Below are positions 23,716 to 36,683 of a DNA stretch of 64,000 nt, one piece after another; the stretch's first letter is position 1, and each line of letters starts with the position of its first letter. The translations under genes and the position numbers were made by a program. Under the pieces are notes generated by a model, which did not search any database, was not told the DNA's origin, and saw only the letters and a list, made by a program, of their open reading frames with translations. Origin of the DNA: Epiperipatus broadwayi (lineage: Eukaryota; Onychophora; Udeonychophora; Euonychophora; Peripatidae); the NCBI GenBank assembly GCA_028023455.1, contig JAQFVV010000013.1, positions 3,908,001-3,972,000 on the forward strand. Direction: 5' to 3'.

Positions 23716-26700
23716 AATTTTTTTAAAAAAGTAATTGCTAGATATATACAAGAATGTCTGTTGAACTTCATTTTACCATTAAAAACTTTCATTTAATATA
23801 CATATAAAAAATATTGAAGATTAAAGTACATAATGAAAACATCTCTTCCTTTAATAATATTACAATTATTTTTGTAAAACAATATTCAAATAACTAATTT
23901 CAATTATTGATAGTATTGTTATGTAAAAAAAAAAAAAGAGAAAAATTGTTGGAAAGCTTTCTATAATATATTCAACTTTTATCATCCAGAGTAGGCTGCT
24001 GAGAAAACACAAGCCCTTAACCTAATTTTGATATTTCTCTCTATTCTAACTCTTAGTAGGGGACAGGGAATCAAGAGGTCTCCCAGTAACCTTGTTAAGT
24101 GCAGTCACTTTTACAAAGCAGCTTAACCAGACTGAAATAATAATCTCAAAATTATTATAGTTTGGGTCAAAAGAAGGAAACTCAATTCTATATCTGATCA
24201 TCAAGTTATTTATAGAACTAAAAAACACACACATACAATCTCCTGAAGCTTCTAATAAAATAGAGGAACAAAAATCAATAAATTTAAAGGATTATGTTTC
24301 AAATTATAGCAATATCTAAATTAGATTTAGCATGCTACAAAAAAAATTAAATAAAGTTTTTTGAAAAGCAGAGGGAGTCAGTGACAAGGGATTAGAGCAA
24401 TTTATGAAATAAGATTGATTTGTAAAAATCTTTCATCTACTAATAACAGCTTAAAAAGCTTTTTTATAGAAATTATTAAAAAAAATAATTTTTGCATTTT
24501 TCCAACATTTCTAAAAATAAGTTTGTATTTTCATAAATTATTTAAAAAAAGAAAATGTAACTAAAAAAATTTTAAAATTATTAACAAGAAAATTTTCTCT
24601 ATACAGATATGAGTCAAAAAAACTAATTTAACAATCGTAGTATATTATAAATAATTAAGAATAGATTTTTCTTCAAAGAATATAGTTTTATCATTAGAAT
24701 GATATAGAAAATAAATTCTAAAAAAATCGAATGATCTTTAAGCCATAAATCGAAAACCCAATTCTTTTGAAAACAAGAATACTCAGATTAGATGGGAAAG
24801 TATCTTATTTTGATTATTGCTCCTGATTAAGCAATGCCTAGTATTCACATAATTTGTCTTTGCTTAAATTCTTATAGTTTGAGACATTCATTCTACATTA
24901 ATTTTATTTAAAGAAAAAGAGATTATTGAATGCAGCAAAAATCTTACTTAGATTATGTAATATATATTTAGGGAAGGAAGTATAAAACATTTTCAGAGAA
25001 AAGAATTTATTTATATTGCTTTTGAATAAGAAATATATATAGAAGAAATAAATTATTTATACTTTTTTTGAGAAAGTTTTTTTTTTTAAAAAAAAAAAAG
25101 TGATTTATGATCTTGACATTATTCTTGATTTACTTAACCTAAGATCATTGGTATGATTATAGATTAAAAATAGCTGTAATAATCATGTATTTTATTATTA
25201 ATATTTAACCTAATTTGAATCATATTGATGATACTAATTCTCATAAAGTTGTTTTATGAGAAGTAATAAACAGATATGAGAATACATGTAATCGTATTTA
25301 TGTGCCTTAATGAGTGTTAAATAAAGTATTCACCTTTTACATATGATTTCCAATGTAAACAGAAAGAAAAAATAGTGTATGAATAATAAGAATGAGTCTA
25401 ACTTTGAATCTTGATTAAACAGTGAAATGTAAAAAAGTTCTTTTATGATCTTGCTATGAGCAGATGAGAAATTAATAGACAATTCTGTTATTTATTTGCT
25501 ACAGATAGAAACATGTAAATATTCTTATTAATTTAATTTTACTAAAGATAGATATGAGAAAAATTGTTTGATTTAAAAACTGAAGATAAATGAAGGTATT
25601 CAGATTTCTAAAAAACATTTATTTTGAATAAAATCTGTGTAAACATAAAAGTTATCCTTATTTAGATAGTCAGAAGATCATTTGTAGTTACATGAATAAC
25701 TTCTTAAAGGATTAATTATAAATTCTTTTATTTATTTTTTTTGTATACAAGTATATATGATCATATAAAATATATCAAAAGAAAAAAAATATGGCATACT
25801 TTAATAGATTGAAAGTATTTAGTTATATTTTGCATATCACAATCAATAACACATTCTGGTACAGGATTTTAAACAAAAGTTTCACATAGAAAATGATTAT
25901 GGAAGCCTTATTCGTGAATGACCCAGCTTCTTATAAATTAAAAATAAATGTTAAAACTAATCAAAAAATGATCCACCTTATAAAATCTGACTACACTTGG
26001 ACTGAGTATTCAATAAAATGGTAAAAATAATTGTAATAACAGTCAAAGTAATTATAGTAAAGAAAGACATAGTGTTGATAACAAAAGTAAATCTTTTTTT
26101 CTTAATATGATAAATAAACTATATAAACTTTGTTTGATATAAATTATGACATATATGCTCTGTTTTGCAAATTGTTTTTCAAAAAAGAAAATGTAATCAA
26201 TAATAGATAACTATAAGGTTTATAGAAGGGCAGCACAATGAATAAAAAAAATATTACATGCTGCTAGACTTAATTTGGCTTAAGCATATTCTATATGTAT
26301 CATTAAAAAGCTAATAAAACTAAAAATTGTTTATTACAATGGTCTCTGTGATCATTTCATTAATCCTTACATCCTAATGTAGTTAGAAAGTTCACAGAAA
26401 AATGTATTCCTTGTTAGATATATCATATTTTTTGTGTGTGTATGTGAACTTAATATACATTTTAAAATGAACAATAATTACTTTATGAATTCCAATGATC
26501 AAACCATGGATTTATTATTATAAACACTTTGTTTAGCAAAAAAAATCATGGCAAAAAAAACTCATACAACCATACAAAACAATTATGTTTTAATTACAAG
26601 TCAAAAAATGTGAAAAAATCAATTTACATGAGTCTTTATAGGTACAGATTGTTGAACAAAAAGTACATTAGTATGTTCTAAGGTTTAAATAATAATGGTT

Positions 26701-27315
26701 CTAAAAAGGTCATATTTCAAGCATAATAGAAGGAATTTTGATATTTATTAAGAAATAATAAACAACTATTAATTGTATTAAATTTCAATAAGTATTTGCA
26801 TTTTCAAGCTAGTCATGTTATTGAGCTATGAAATTTGCTTAAAGAATATATAATGAATAAAAAGAAAAATCATGATTGATTTTCTGACAAATAGTTTATT
26901 AGTGTTAACTGGGTGAAAAAAAAAGAAAAAATTCTCTGCTTGAAAGACAATAAAATGAAGTTTGATGCCAAGGCAGAAGAAGTTCAATGATTGGCAAATT
27001 ATAAAATCATAGATGCTTTAGATTTTTTTAATGCATTAAAACTAATATATAAACATGAAAATAATATTATAGCCATTAACAAATAAATGAGTGGCATTAT
27101 TTTACATAAGAATGATAATATTTTAAACAGATAAAAAAAGTATTTGGGATCTTTATCTGAATAATGATATAAGAATTCAGATGATTTCATTTAATTTTAT
27201 GTCCACTTCACAAATGTTCCTTCTAAGAGTAGACTGTCTCTGAACTAAAAATACAGGAGCTAAGAATAGACCTCAAAATATAACATTTATTTTCATGTTT
27301 ACATATAAAATAGTT
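23716..27315. other. No gene seen
   Basis: About 3.6 kb of AT-rich sequence with poly(A) and poly(T) runs (for example 23927-23937 and 25077-25099). A 62-codon open stretch on the minus strand (24046-24234) has a less biased C-terminus but no recognisable domain. I see no exon-like islands. Confidence 0.5.
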
Positions 27316-27317
27316 TT

Positions 27318-29010
27318 CCACTCTAGCCTATATAATCAATACGCATGACAATGTACATGTGAAAAATATAAATGATCTCCAATATATGTATTTTTGCTGA
27401 ACCAGAATTCATCAGTTGGTCCATATCATCATTTCCCATATGTATATATATAATCAGTACTCAGTTTATATTAAGATAGTAAATCTACAAACTTTAATGG
27501 ACAGGCTTCAATTCTCTCTGCTTTCTAACTCTTCGGTCATTTATATTGAAAATCTGATGATGAAATACTACAAAGCCCTTGTTAATGCCAACATTATTGT
27601 CATACCCATGTTATCCTTAAGTCATTCTGACCCCTCATATGTAGAACCTTAACATATCTATTTAAATACAAAGAAATGGGATGGGCAGAATACAGGCTGA
27701 GTATGCAAAAATTGAATACAAGTATATTATATATACTTAAGCTAGATGTAATGAAAGAGAATTTGACCCACACTTTGAAACTCCCTTCAGTCATCCAATC
27801 TATCCTATATAATCAATATGTATGACTAAATACATGTGAAAAAGATAAATGATCTCCGATATATGTATTTCATGCTGAACCAGAATTTATAAGTTGGTCC
27901 AGATCATCATCTCCCACACATGCACACACACCCATATATATAATCAGTGCTCATTTTATATTAAGATAACAAATCTACAAACTTTAATGGAAAGGCTTCA
28001 ATCCTTTCCACTCTCAAAATTTTAGCATCCATATCATTGAAAATCTGATGATGTAATACTCAAAGCCCTTGTTGATGCTAATATTATTGTCATATGCATG
28101 TTGACCTTAAATCACGCAGACCCCTAATATGTACGACTTTAATAGATTCATTTAAATACATAAAAGAGTGATGGGCAGAATACAGGTTGAATATGTAATA
28201 TTTGAATACAAGTATAGTGTACATTCTTAAGCTAGATGTAATTAAAGGGACTTTGAACCCAGACCTACTGGAAATCATTTATTTTTTCACATGTATGGGG
28301 TCATGTGTATTGGGTATATAGGATGTAGTGAATGACTGAGGAGAGTTTAAAAATCAGGGTTCAAATCCCTTTAATTATATCTAGCTTAAGTATATATATT
28401 TGTATTCAAATATTACATATTACATATTCAGCCTGTATTCTGTATATCCCTCTTCTGTGTGTTTAAATGGACATATTAAGGTCCTACATGTGAGGGGACA
28501 GAATGACTTAAAAATCAACATGAGTACAACAATTATATTGGCATCAATAAGGGCTTTGAGCATTCCATCAATAGATTTTCAATGATATGGATGGCTGAAG
28601 ACTAGAAGAATGGAAAAGATTGATGCCTGTACATGAAAGATTGTAATTTACTATCTTAATGTAAACTAAGCACTGATTATATATATATGTGTGGGAGATA
28701 ATGATACCAACTGATGAGTGCTGGATGCCTGTCCATGAAAGATTGTAATTTACTATCTTAATGTAAACTGAGCACTGATTATATATACATGTGGGAGATA
28801 ATGATCTGGACCAACTGATGAGTGCTGGTTCAGCATGAAATATAAATATTAGAGATAATTTATCTTTTTCACATGTATGTGGTCATGTGTATCAGTTATA
28901 TAGGATAAAATGGATGACAAGGGAGCTTGAAAGTCAGGGTTCAAATCCTCTTTAATTACATCTAGCTTAAATATATACACTATACTTCCATTCAAATATT
29001 ATAAAAATTT
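27318..29010. repeat. Cluster of ~480-bp repeat units, forward-forward-reverse-reverse
   Basis: Two forward units (27318-27795 and 27796-28270, period 478 bp) share TATAATCAATA, GATCTCC-ATATATGTATT, TGCTGAACCAGAATT and AAAATCTGATGATG-AATACT. They are followed by inverted units at about 28283-28870 and 28870-29010 (partial), giving reverse complements of the same words. The cluster can fold into a hairpin about 0.7 kb per side. In the reverse orientation each unit carries a pol III B-box-like GGGTTCAAATCC (28357-28368 and about 28938), suggesting a tRNA-derived SINE head. A diverged relative is at 54104-54531. Confidence 0.85.
28622..28845 (+). repeat. 112-bp duplication inside the first reverse unit
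   Basis: GATGCCTGTACATGAAAGA at 28622 recurs as GATGCCTGTCCATGAAAGA at 28734, each followed by the same TTACTATCTTAATGTAAACT and CCAACTGATGAGTGCTGG segments. The near-identity shows it happened after the unit was inserted or by replication slippage in the hairpin. Confidence 0.85.
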
Positions 29011-29640
29011 ATATATATATATAATATTGTAGAACATAACAATAACAAAACTCAATAATAAGAATTAGTCCTTTATTTTTTCATGTCATTCTTTATGATT
29101 TATCCAAATTTGTATAAATTTATTTAGGTTTTATCTGATTTTCTGACAAGATATAATGAGTAATTTTTATTAAATTATCCAAATATTTGTTATCTAGTCA
29201 ATTATGGGATTTTGATTTTATTACATTTATTAATTAAACTAAAATCACATTCACAATTGGTGCTGGAAGCTTGAAAAGTTGCTTCAACTATCAAAAAATA
29301 CACAAAGTCCTTTATATTCTTAATCTTTTATGATATATATAACTGTATCATTAAATGATTTGATTACTCCAATTTTACATTTTCATTTACTAAAATAAAA
29401 AGTTCAAATTATCATATTGTTCTAAAATTGTGTCTAAACTTATATGATTGTCATTATTATTTATTATAGATTCATATTTTACAAATAAACATTTTAGATT
29501 AATTTTTCCATGTTTTACCTTTAAATTATTTTCCATTACAAATGGATCCACAGTATTCTAATTGCTTATATCTTCCTCTGGAAATCTAGTATCCAAATGA
29601 TTACAAAGCAGTTGAATAAATCTAAGTATTGGTAAAGTAT
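29011..29640. other. No gene seen
   Basis: AT-rich sequence. A weak T-rich stretch near 29470-29560 might be the far end of the possible hAT-like relic, but no motif is readable. Confidence 0.4.
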
Positions 29641-30706
29641 TTATATAATCATTGGAATCTAAAATTGCTTGAACTTCTACTCTCCAAAACATTCTGCACT
29701 CTTACTTTATTAATTTTTGCTTTTGCAAGTTGGTATGCCTCAATTGAGGATAAATTAGTCGTTTGCTAAAGTTTTGTTAAATGCTAATAATTCTGCTGAT
29801 ACATTTTAAAGAATCACACATGCTACCCAATATTGTGGGTTTTTGAGATTTTTTAAACAAAACTTATTTATTGGGTCATTGATTTCCAACTTGCTCCGTG
29901 CAGAAACTTATTAAAATGCTATACTTTATTACAGGAGCATTTAATATCTAGATACCCATTTTACTTCATTAAAAGATCTGAATGATGTGCATGTTCCCAA
30001 GATCTTCCCTGAGTCACACAGTGCTGTTGAACTTAATGTGAAATATCAACTTGTAGATAAGCAATCACACCATTTGTTTTTTCTAAAATTATGGAGATAA
30101 AAATAACTATTTTTTTTTGTAAATTAAGATTATTCTCTATATAAAACTTTTTTATCTCTATTACAACAGAATGACTATTACATGCTTAATGATGCCATCA
30201 AACTTTATCTGACAGCTGGATTCAAATTTTGATCTGAAGATGTTCAAACATTAATCTCCTTATATATGATTAAATTTATACATTCTATAAATTCAAAGGA
30301 ATAATTCTTGCTATGACATGATTCAGGAATATTAACATATTTTCCTAAATTATCATAAATAGATTGTACAGAAAACTTTAATGAATTAATGGTAATTGTT
30401 AGAATAATATTGTCTATTAAAATTTTAATCATGTTTTTGTCCATTTTTTTGTGTTCAGCATTTTCTAATCAATCACAAATTATGATCTGGGTTTTCAATT
30501 AATATTCTCAAAATTCTTCCATTGTTTTTATTTTGAATGGCAATAACCGAAACAGTATGAACTCTTGGACTTATATGTAGCTTTAAATAGTCTGTTTTCC
30601 ATTTTGGCCTATTTTTTACAAGTAATAAATTCACCTTGTGAATATGACTGACAGCTAATTTTATAAATGACATCATCTGTATTGATCCGATAACTAAAAA
30701 CATCAC
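29641..30706 (-). pseudogene. Possible decayed hAT-like transposase middle region
   Basis: On the minus strand, in one frame broken by several stops, I read FRSFNEVKWVSRY followed later by NDPINKFCLKNLKNPQYW and SSIEAYQLAKAKINKVR. The order, a -VRWxSRY-like motif, then a D--------LKNP--W block and a helix rich in Ala/Lys, resembles the middle of some hAT-family transposases. Upstream open stretches at 30244-30444 and 30473-30706 on the same strand may be parts of it. The terminal hAT dimerisation region was not found. Evidence is suggestive only. Confidence 0.3.
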
Positions 30707-31469
30707 CCTCAGTGTTTAATACAGTAGTTATAATTTTTGATAACAATGGCATTTCAGTTTTAACTGATCAGGAAAGTCATTCATATTTAAATTCATTTTT
30801 CTTATTTTTAGAGTGACTTGATGAAAAATTAGATTGGCTTGCTAAATGTTTCAATATTTGTAGTCTAAAATGAAATATTTATATGTTTAATTATTTTTTT
30901 AAAAATTACAATAATAAAAAAAGTCTCATTGTAATGAAGCTGCAATCTCAGTTGTGTCAAATGTCCTGCCAGCAGAGATGCTCGATCAGTACTGTTATAC
31001 ATTGGATGAAATATAATAATGAGTATTGGAATCTACTTTTTTAGTTATTTTGAGTGAAACACAACACTATTAAACTAAATTCTCCATAGTTATATCATTG
31101 CCCCCACTGCGTGTATAAGTCAATTCTATTTATTAATGATTTTTATCAAAATTATTTATAATGGATTCAACTTTGTGTTCAAACATAAAAGCAAGTGTAT
31201 GAATACTTTGAATACTGGAATGATTGGAGTATGCAGGAGTTACCTAGCAGTGTGAGGCTTTCAAAATTTCTGCATAAGTATGCACTATGCAGCTTAAAGA
31301 GGGATCATTACATTTGACCTAAACAATTTTTTTAAATTTGAACAGAAATATTGATTCTGATAGACTATTGAAATTTTTTAAGAATAAATGAACCTATACT
31401 ACTATACTATCTTATTGTTAGAATATTTCTATTATTCTAATTTATAAAAATAAATGGAATAGAAAATGT
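30707..31469. other. No gene seen
   Basis: AT-rich sequence. A small GC-richer patch at 30945-31005 has stops in the frames checked. Confidence 0.45.
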
Positions 31470-31483
31470 TATACTAATTATTA
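31470..31483 (+). repeat. 14-bp flanking direct repeat, left copy
   Basis: TATACTAATTATTA, identical to 33160-33173, immediately outside the palindromic cluster. It looks like a target-site duplication. Confidence 0.6.
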
Positions 31484-33159
31484 GAAAGAGAAAAGCTTTA
31501 ACCTTTTTCAGAGGGACCTCTCAAACCTCAACACAAGATAGGGACTTTATAAAGATAAGAGTGGCCATCTTATTTTTAATTTAAATTCTTAATTATATAG
31601 GCCAATCTGAAGTATCTTGATTTTAAAGCATGGAGTTATTATTCTCTTCACATTTAAATCTACTCTTTCCTTTCACAAATTAACATTCAAAATCTTGTGA
31701 TTTTACAAGTTAATATTAAGATCTTTTTAATGAAAATATAGATACTAATGTAACATTCTGGTTATTTATCAAGTGCACAGGAAGTCTGTAATTAGAAAGA
31801 AAAAGGCTTTAACCTTTTTAACATGTACCTTAAACTAATAGCCAAACAATGTAGTATAGAGGAACCTCTCAACCCTCAACAGAAGATAGAGACTTTATAA
31901 AGATAAGAGTCTTATTTATATAGGCCAATCTAAATCATCTTGATTTGAGAGTGTGAAGATATTACTTTCTTCACATTTAAATCCACAATTTCTTTTCACA
32001 AATTAACTTGCGTGAAATCTTGCAATTTTATGAGTTAGTATTAAGATCTAGTCAAAACCACATCATTAGGCTAGTATATAAACATTTAAGGTGCAAGTGA
32101 AAAAGATTAAAGCCTTTCTTTTTCTAATTATAGACTTCCTGTGCGCTTGAAAAATAATCAGAACATTACATTAGTTTCTATATTTCCATTAAAAAGATTT
32201 TAATATTAACTTGTGAAATTGCAAGATTAAATTAATTTGTGAAATGAAAGTGGATATATAAAAATTTAGGATAAAGAAAACCATTTCTATCTTTATACAG
32301 TCCCTATCATGTGTTGAGGTTTGAGAGGTTCCTCTATACTACATCATTTGGCTATTATACAAATATTTAAGGTGAATGTGAAAAAGATTTTAAAGCCTTT
32401 CTCTTTCTAATTACAGACTTGCTGTGTACTTGATAAATAATCAGATTACTACATTAGTTTCTATATTTCTATTAAAAAGATCTTAATATTAACATGCAAG
32501 ACTTCATATTAAGTTAATTTGTGAAAGAAAATAGTGGATTTAAATGTGAATAGAATAATATCTTCATGGTCTCAAATCAAGATGCTTTAGATTGGCATAT
32601 ATAACTAAGAATTTAAGTTAAAGATAAGACAGCCACCCTTATCTTTATAAAATCACTATCTTGTGTTAAGGTTTGAGAAGTCCCTCTATAGTCAAAAATT
32701 ACATTGTTTTAATATTATACAAACATTTAAGGTACATGTGAAAAAGGTTAAAACATTTCTCTTTCTAATTAAAGAGTTCCTATGTGTTTGATAAATAAGC
32801 AGAACATTACTTTAGTTTCTATATTTCCATTAAAAAATATATTAATATTAACTCATAAAATTGGAAGATTTGGCTAAATTAATTTGTGAAAGGAAATAGT
32901 GAATTTAAATGTGAAGAGAGTAATAGTTCCATGATCTCAAATCAAGATGCTTCAGATTGACTTATATAAATAAAAATTTAGGTTAAAGAAAGCCATTCCT
33001 ATCTTTATAAAGTCCCTATCCTGTGTTGAGGTTTGAGAGCTTCCTCTATTTTACATTATTTGGCTATTATACAAATGTTTAAAATACATGTGAAAAAGTT
33101 TAAAGCCTATCTCTTTCTAATTACAAACTTTTTATATGCTTGATAAATAATCACAATGG
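31484..33159. repeat. Cluster of ~300-365-bp repeat units, two forward then four reverse
   Basis: Forward units at about 31484-31788 and 31789-32050; reverse units at about 32052-32325, 32326-32690, 32691-33050 and a partial one to 33159. Shared words include AATTAGAAAGA, GAGG-ACCTCTCAA-CCTCAACA, GACTTTATAAAGATAAGA and GTGCACAGGAAGTCTG (or their complements). The first forward unit lacks about 45 bp that the second keeps. A direct repeat of 14 bp brackets the whole array. No coding capacity; the array could fold into a long hairpin. Confidence 0.85.
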
Positions 33160-33173
33160 TATACTAATTATTA
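33160..33173 (+). repeat. 14-bp flanking direct repeat, right copy
   Basis: TATACTAATTATTA, identical to 31470-31483. Confidence 0.6.
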
Positions 33174-35568
33174 TGCAAATTTTTTATTCACTACAACAAA
33201 TATTCAAGGATTTTATTGACTAGATTGCTTCCAGCCCATAGGCATATGATTATTAGAAACTCAATGTGGTTTACAGAATTAACAATTAAAACACCATCAT
33301 CACAAACCTTCAGGAAAACACACTATAGGCATGTTTTATTGTTGAAAGGCATTAAAAAATATTATGCACAAAGTAATAATTATTAAGCACTTTTATTTAT
33401 TTGGCTAAGACTTTTGAATCAATTAAAAATTGTGATAATATTTGAAATTAGTTGTCATCTACCTAAATTTAGTCATATTATTTAGTGTTATATGATGATA
33501 TGAAGAAGTTACATAATAAGAATAATCACATTTAACAACTCTTAAAATTTAGGAATATCAAAAATTTTCCATTTTTAAAAATAATCTAATTTATTGCAAA
33601 TTCATATATTGAAACTAGTGCATTTAAATATTTCCAATACTGACATCATAAAATTTGATTATTATTTTTTTGCTAATAAGAACAGATTAAAATAGTAATA
33701 TAACTTATTTGATTATAAATAAATTTTATTGGCTTCTGTTTTTAAAATTCTTAGTAAATGCTAATTCATTGATAATTTTGGAAAAAATCAACAATAAATT
33801 TCATCATATTTGATCCAGAATTGATTGAGCCCCTTAGACTTTATACTTTTCATATTATTTATATAAACTTTAGTTGGCAGCACAATGAAATTTTTTTAAA
33901 TAAGGTAAAATATTTTCTTTTTTGAATATTTATTGTTTTTGGAGTATATTGAACTTAATATTTAAAAACTTTGTAACAAAAATAAATTTATAAATTGAAT
34001 TGCATGGATTATCATTTAAGTAGTGACTTTTTTTAAAAAAAAATTATGTTCTTTAGTAATTTGTTTAAATGATTTTTAAAAATGAACAATTCTCAACAAC
34101 CCCATTAGTAATAATTTAATGAAGTTAATTTTTTTCCATAGCATATATTTGATATTTAAAATTTCCTGCTATAATATACATTGAACTTTAAACATGTAAT
34201 TATTTTAATTTAACAAGATACAAAAACAAAAATTTAACAAAATATATCAAATACAAGAGTCATCAAAGCCGAAATTGCAGAATGAAGTCAGAACAAAGCC
34301 ATTAATTAAAAATAAATCCCAATCCAAGAGGTCATATAATCACATAAGTGATCAGTATGTGATATTGAAAATGAACACTATAATAGCATGTTTAAAAATA
34401 AATATTCATAAAGACTTACAATTTTTTAATTAAAAATGTAAATTATTTTATAATTAATGATTTTGACTTTTATAAAATTATTTATAATTTTCTATTAATA
34501 GTGCCAAAAAATAAACTATAGAAAATGTAATATGACCATTTCACTTCACAATGCTGAAGTGATTTTTAAAAAAAACATTAGTTGACTGCAATTAAAGAGA
34601 GTAACATACAAGAAACATGAGAAGTTTATAGATTATCGGTATTACTATAGATTATAATTTTATAATAAAATAACATACTTTTGTAGAATACAAAAGTATA
34701 CAAATTTTAAGCAAATATAAGCAAAATCTTTTGAATTTTTTTACTTATAATAACTTCTAACATCTGCCCTTGTCATTGATTATTTAATATTTTTTAAAAT
34801 CGCTAATTTTTTTAAAAAAAACACACAATGAATAAACTTTTTAAAATTTTTATTAAGTAGCAAGCTAAAGTCAAATGAGATACAAACACAATTTTTTATT
34901 AAACACTCATGTTTAAAATATTTTTAAAATCTGATTCCCTATTGAAAAAAGAATAAAAAATATCAGTTATTCTGGCTAAAGTAATGGCAATATTATTGCC
35001 AAGTTGTTTCCCATTTTAGTGTTTAAACATTATTTGTTCTTGAATGCAACAGAATATGATAAATAAATAAATCATAAGTTATAAAATTATCCAAGTTTCA
35101 AAATAAATTTTCTTCACTTTTTTTCCTTTAACAAATACTGATAATCAGTTAAACCTTGCCACATTTCATTAACTTTTATTATGACTAATAATATCTTACT
35201 TTTAAAAGAGCTGACTAAAGAAATTAAGCATGAGATTCAAGCACAAGTATTCAATTGTTATACTTCTTAGAAAGAATAAAAAGTTTAGTTAGTTTTTTAA
35301 TTTAATGCACAAGCTGTCTGTATTTCATATATAAAAATATTAGGATAAAAACAAAATTACAATTTAAAGCAGCATTTCACAGTAATAGTTTTCATTTAAT
35401 CCTTTTATCTATAACATTTAAATTATGTATGAAATCTTTTTTAGCAATAAGCAATAGCCAAGTTTATTTTATCTTATAATATTAAATCATTACATTCAGA
35501 TAACCAAATGTCCATCCATCCTAATAGTATATCAATGACAGTTTACTATATAATAGAGAAGTAAGAAT
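33174..35568. other. No gene seen
   Basis: About 2.4 kb of AT-rich sequence without coding-like stretches or clear repeats. Confidence 0.5.
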
Positions 35569-35681
35569 GAAGGATGATCATATTCATTTCATTTTACATG
35601 TTTCTTTTTTATAACTTATATTATTGAAGGATGATCATATTTATTTCATTTACATGTTTCTTTTTTATAACTTATATTATG
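35569..35681. repeat. Tandem duplication, 57-bp units
   Basis: GAAGGATGATCATATTCATT at 35569 recurs at 35626 (GAAGGATGATCATATTTATT). Each is followed by TTACATGTTTC and TTTATAACTTATATTAT. Near-identical, hence recent. Confidence 0.9.
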
Positions 35682-36114
35682 TTACATCAAATTATGAATA
35701 TAGTTTATTATTTATATGATTTTATTAAACATTAATTAATATAATTATATTCGTAATTATTTATCTATTCTGCAATTTATCACACTACAATATATTGTAC
35801 AAATATACAAATAGGATATAATCATACCCCTGAATTAGAACTCATGTATATTCTTCCTGAGTTCAAAATTCATGGAATAATGAGAACAGATTAGAGAGTA
35901 CATAAAATAGTCAAATAAGATGAATTTCCTACCATTTTAATAAGATTTCCTAATTATATTGATAAAATAACATATTATTCCTTTGCATATAGTATTTGAT
36001 GATTAAATTATTTTTTTTTGTCTATACATCTATTCAAACTGTCATAAATGCTCCTTCCATTACACACATTATTCTAAACTAACAGATAATCAAATGAGGA
36101 TAAAGTGGTATTTA
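35682..36114. other. No gene seen
   Basis: AT-rich sequence. The continuation of the hAT transposase frame is not recognisable beyond about 36115. Confidence 0.5.
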
Positions 36115-36683
36115 TGTTGACCTGTTACAATGTCTGTCCTTTCATCAAGGCAGAGAGAAATTAAACCAGAAGATTTTATATCTCTTTTGTTGATAAGTTA
36201 TTGTGTTATTAGCCATTTGAAAGATTCTTTCTTTAACTGTATTTCTATCCCATGACAAATCTTTTATGCTCTGAATATTTTTTGCTTTGTTTTCAAAATC
36301 TTCAAAAAGAACTGGTACACAATCCATCCAAGCTTTTTTCATATATTTGCCATCATTAAAAGGTTTTTCATGTTTGAAATAAAAAAAACTAGCAGCAGTT
36401 ATATTTGAATGATTTTCAATAAATTGCATTATAGATGTTGATTGAATATTAATATTTTTAAATGCTTGGGCAATATATTCTTTTTGTTCTTTACTTTTTT
36501 CACAGAGCAATTTATGATTGGTCTCATAATGCCATTTTATCGATGATGTTCTCAATACAACTACTCCAGAATATAAAACACATACTGCCCTGGTACCTTT
36601 GTTAATCATTCTATACTTATCAGTCCACCAATTTGAAATTCTCTACTGCTTGATAATTTTTGTTTTTTATTTTCACTAGTCAT
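36115..36683 (-). pseudogene. hAT-family transposase N-terminal remnant (BED-finger type)
   Basis: The minus strand begins at ATG 36683 with MTSENKKQKLSSSREFQ, shifts frame near 36625 to WWTDKYRMINKGTRAVCVL, runs open for 154 codons (36609-36145), then shifts again near 36165 to ISLCLDERTDIVTG. These match the plan of hAT proteins related to GTF2IRD2/ZBED: a lysine-rich start, a BED-type zinc finger ending H-YETNH, a segment KPFNDGKYMKKAWMDCVPVL resembling KPFTDG-FVKECM, the helix DRNTVKERI, and the start of the catalytic region DE-TD. The second finger cysteine is replaced by tyrosine (CVLY for CxxC). About 190 of some 600 residues remain, with two frameshifts. Non-functional fossil; its family is fairly sure. 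Confidence 0.75.

Noticed and set aside
27318-33173. CRISPR-like array
   Set aside because: Units are hundreds of bases long, in both orientations and without short unique spacers; the setting is eukaryotic.
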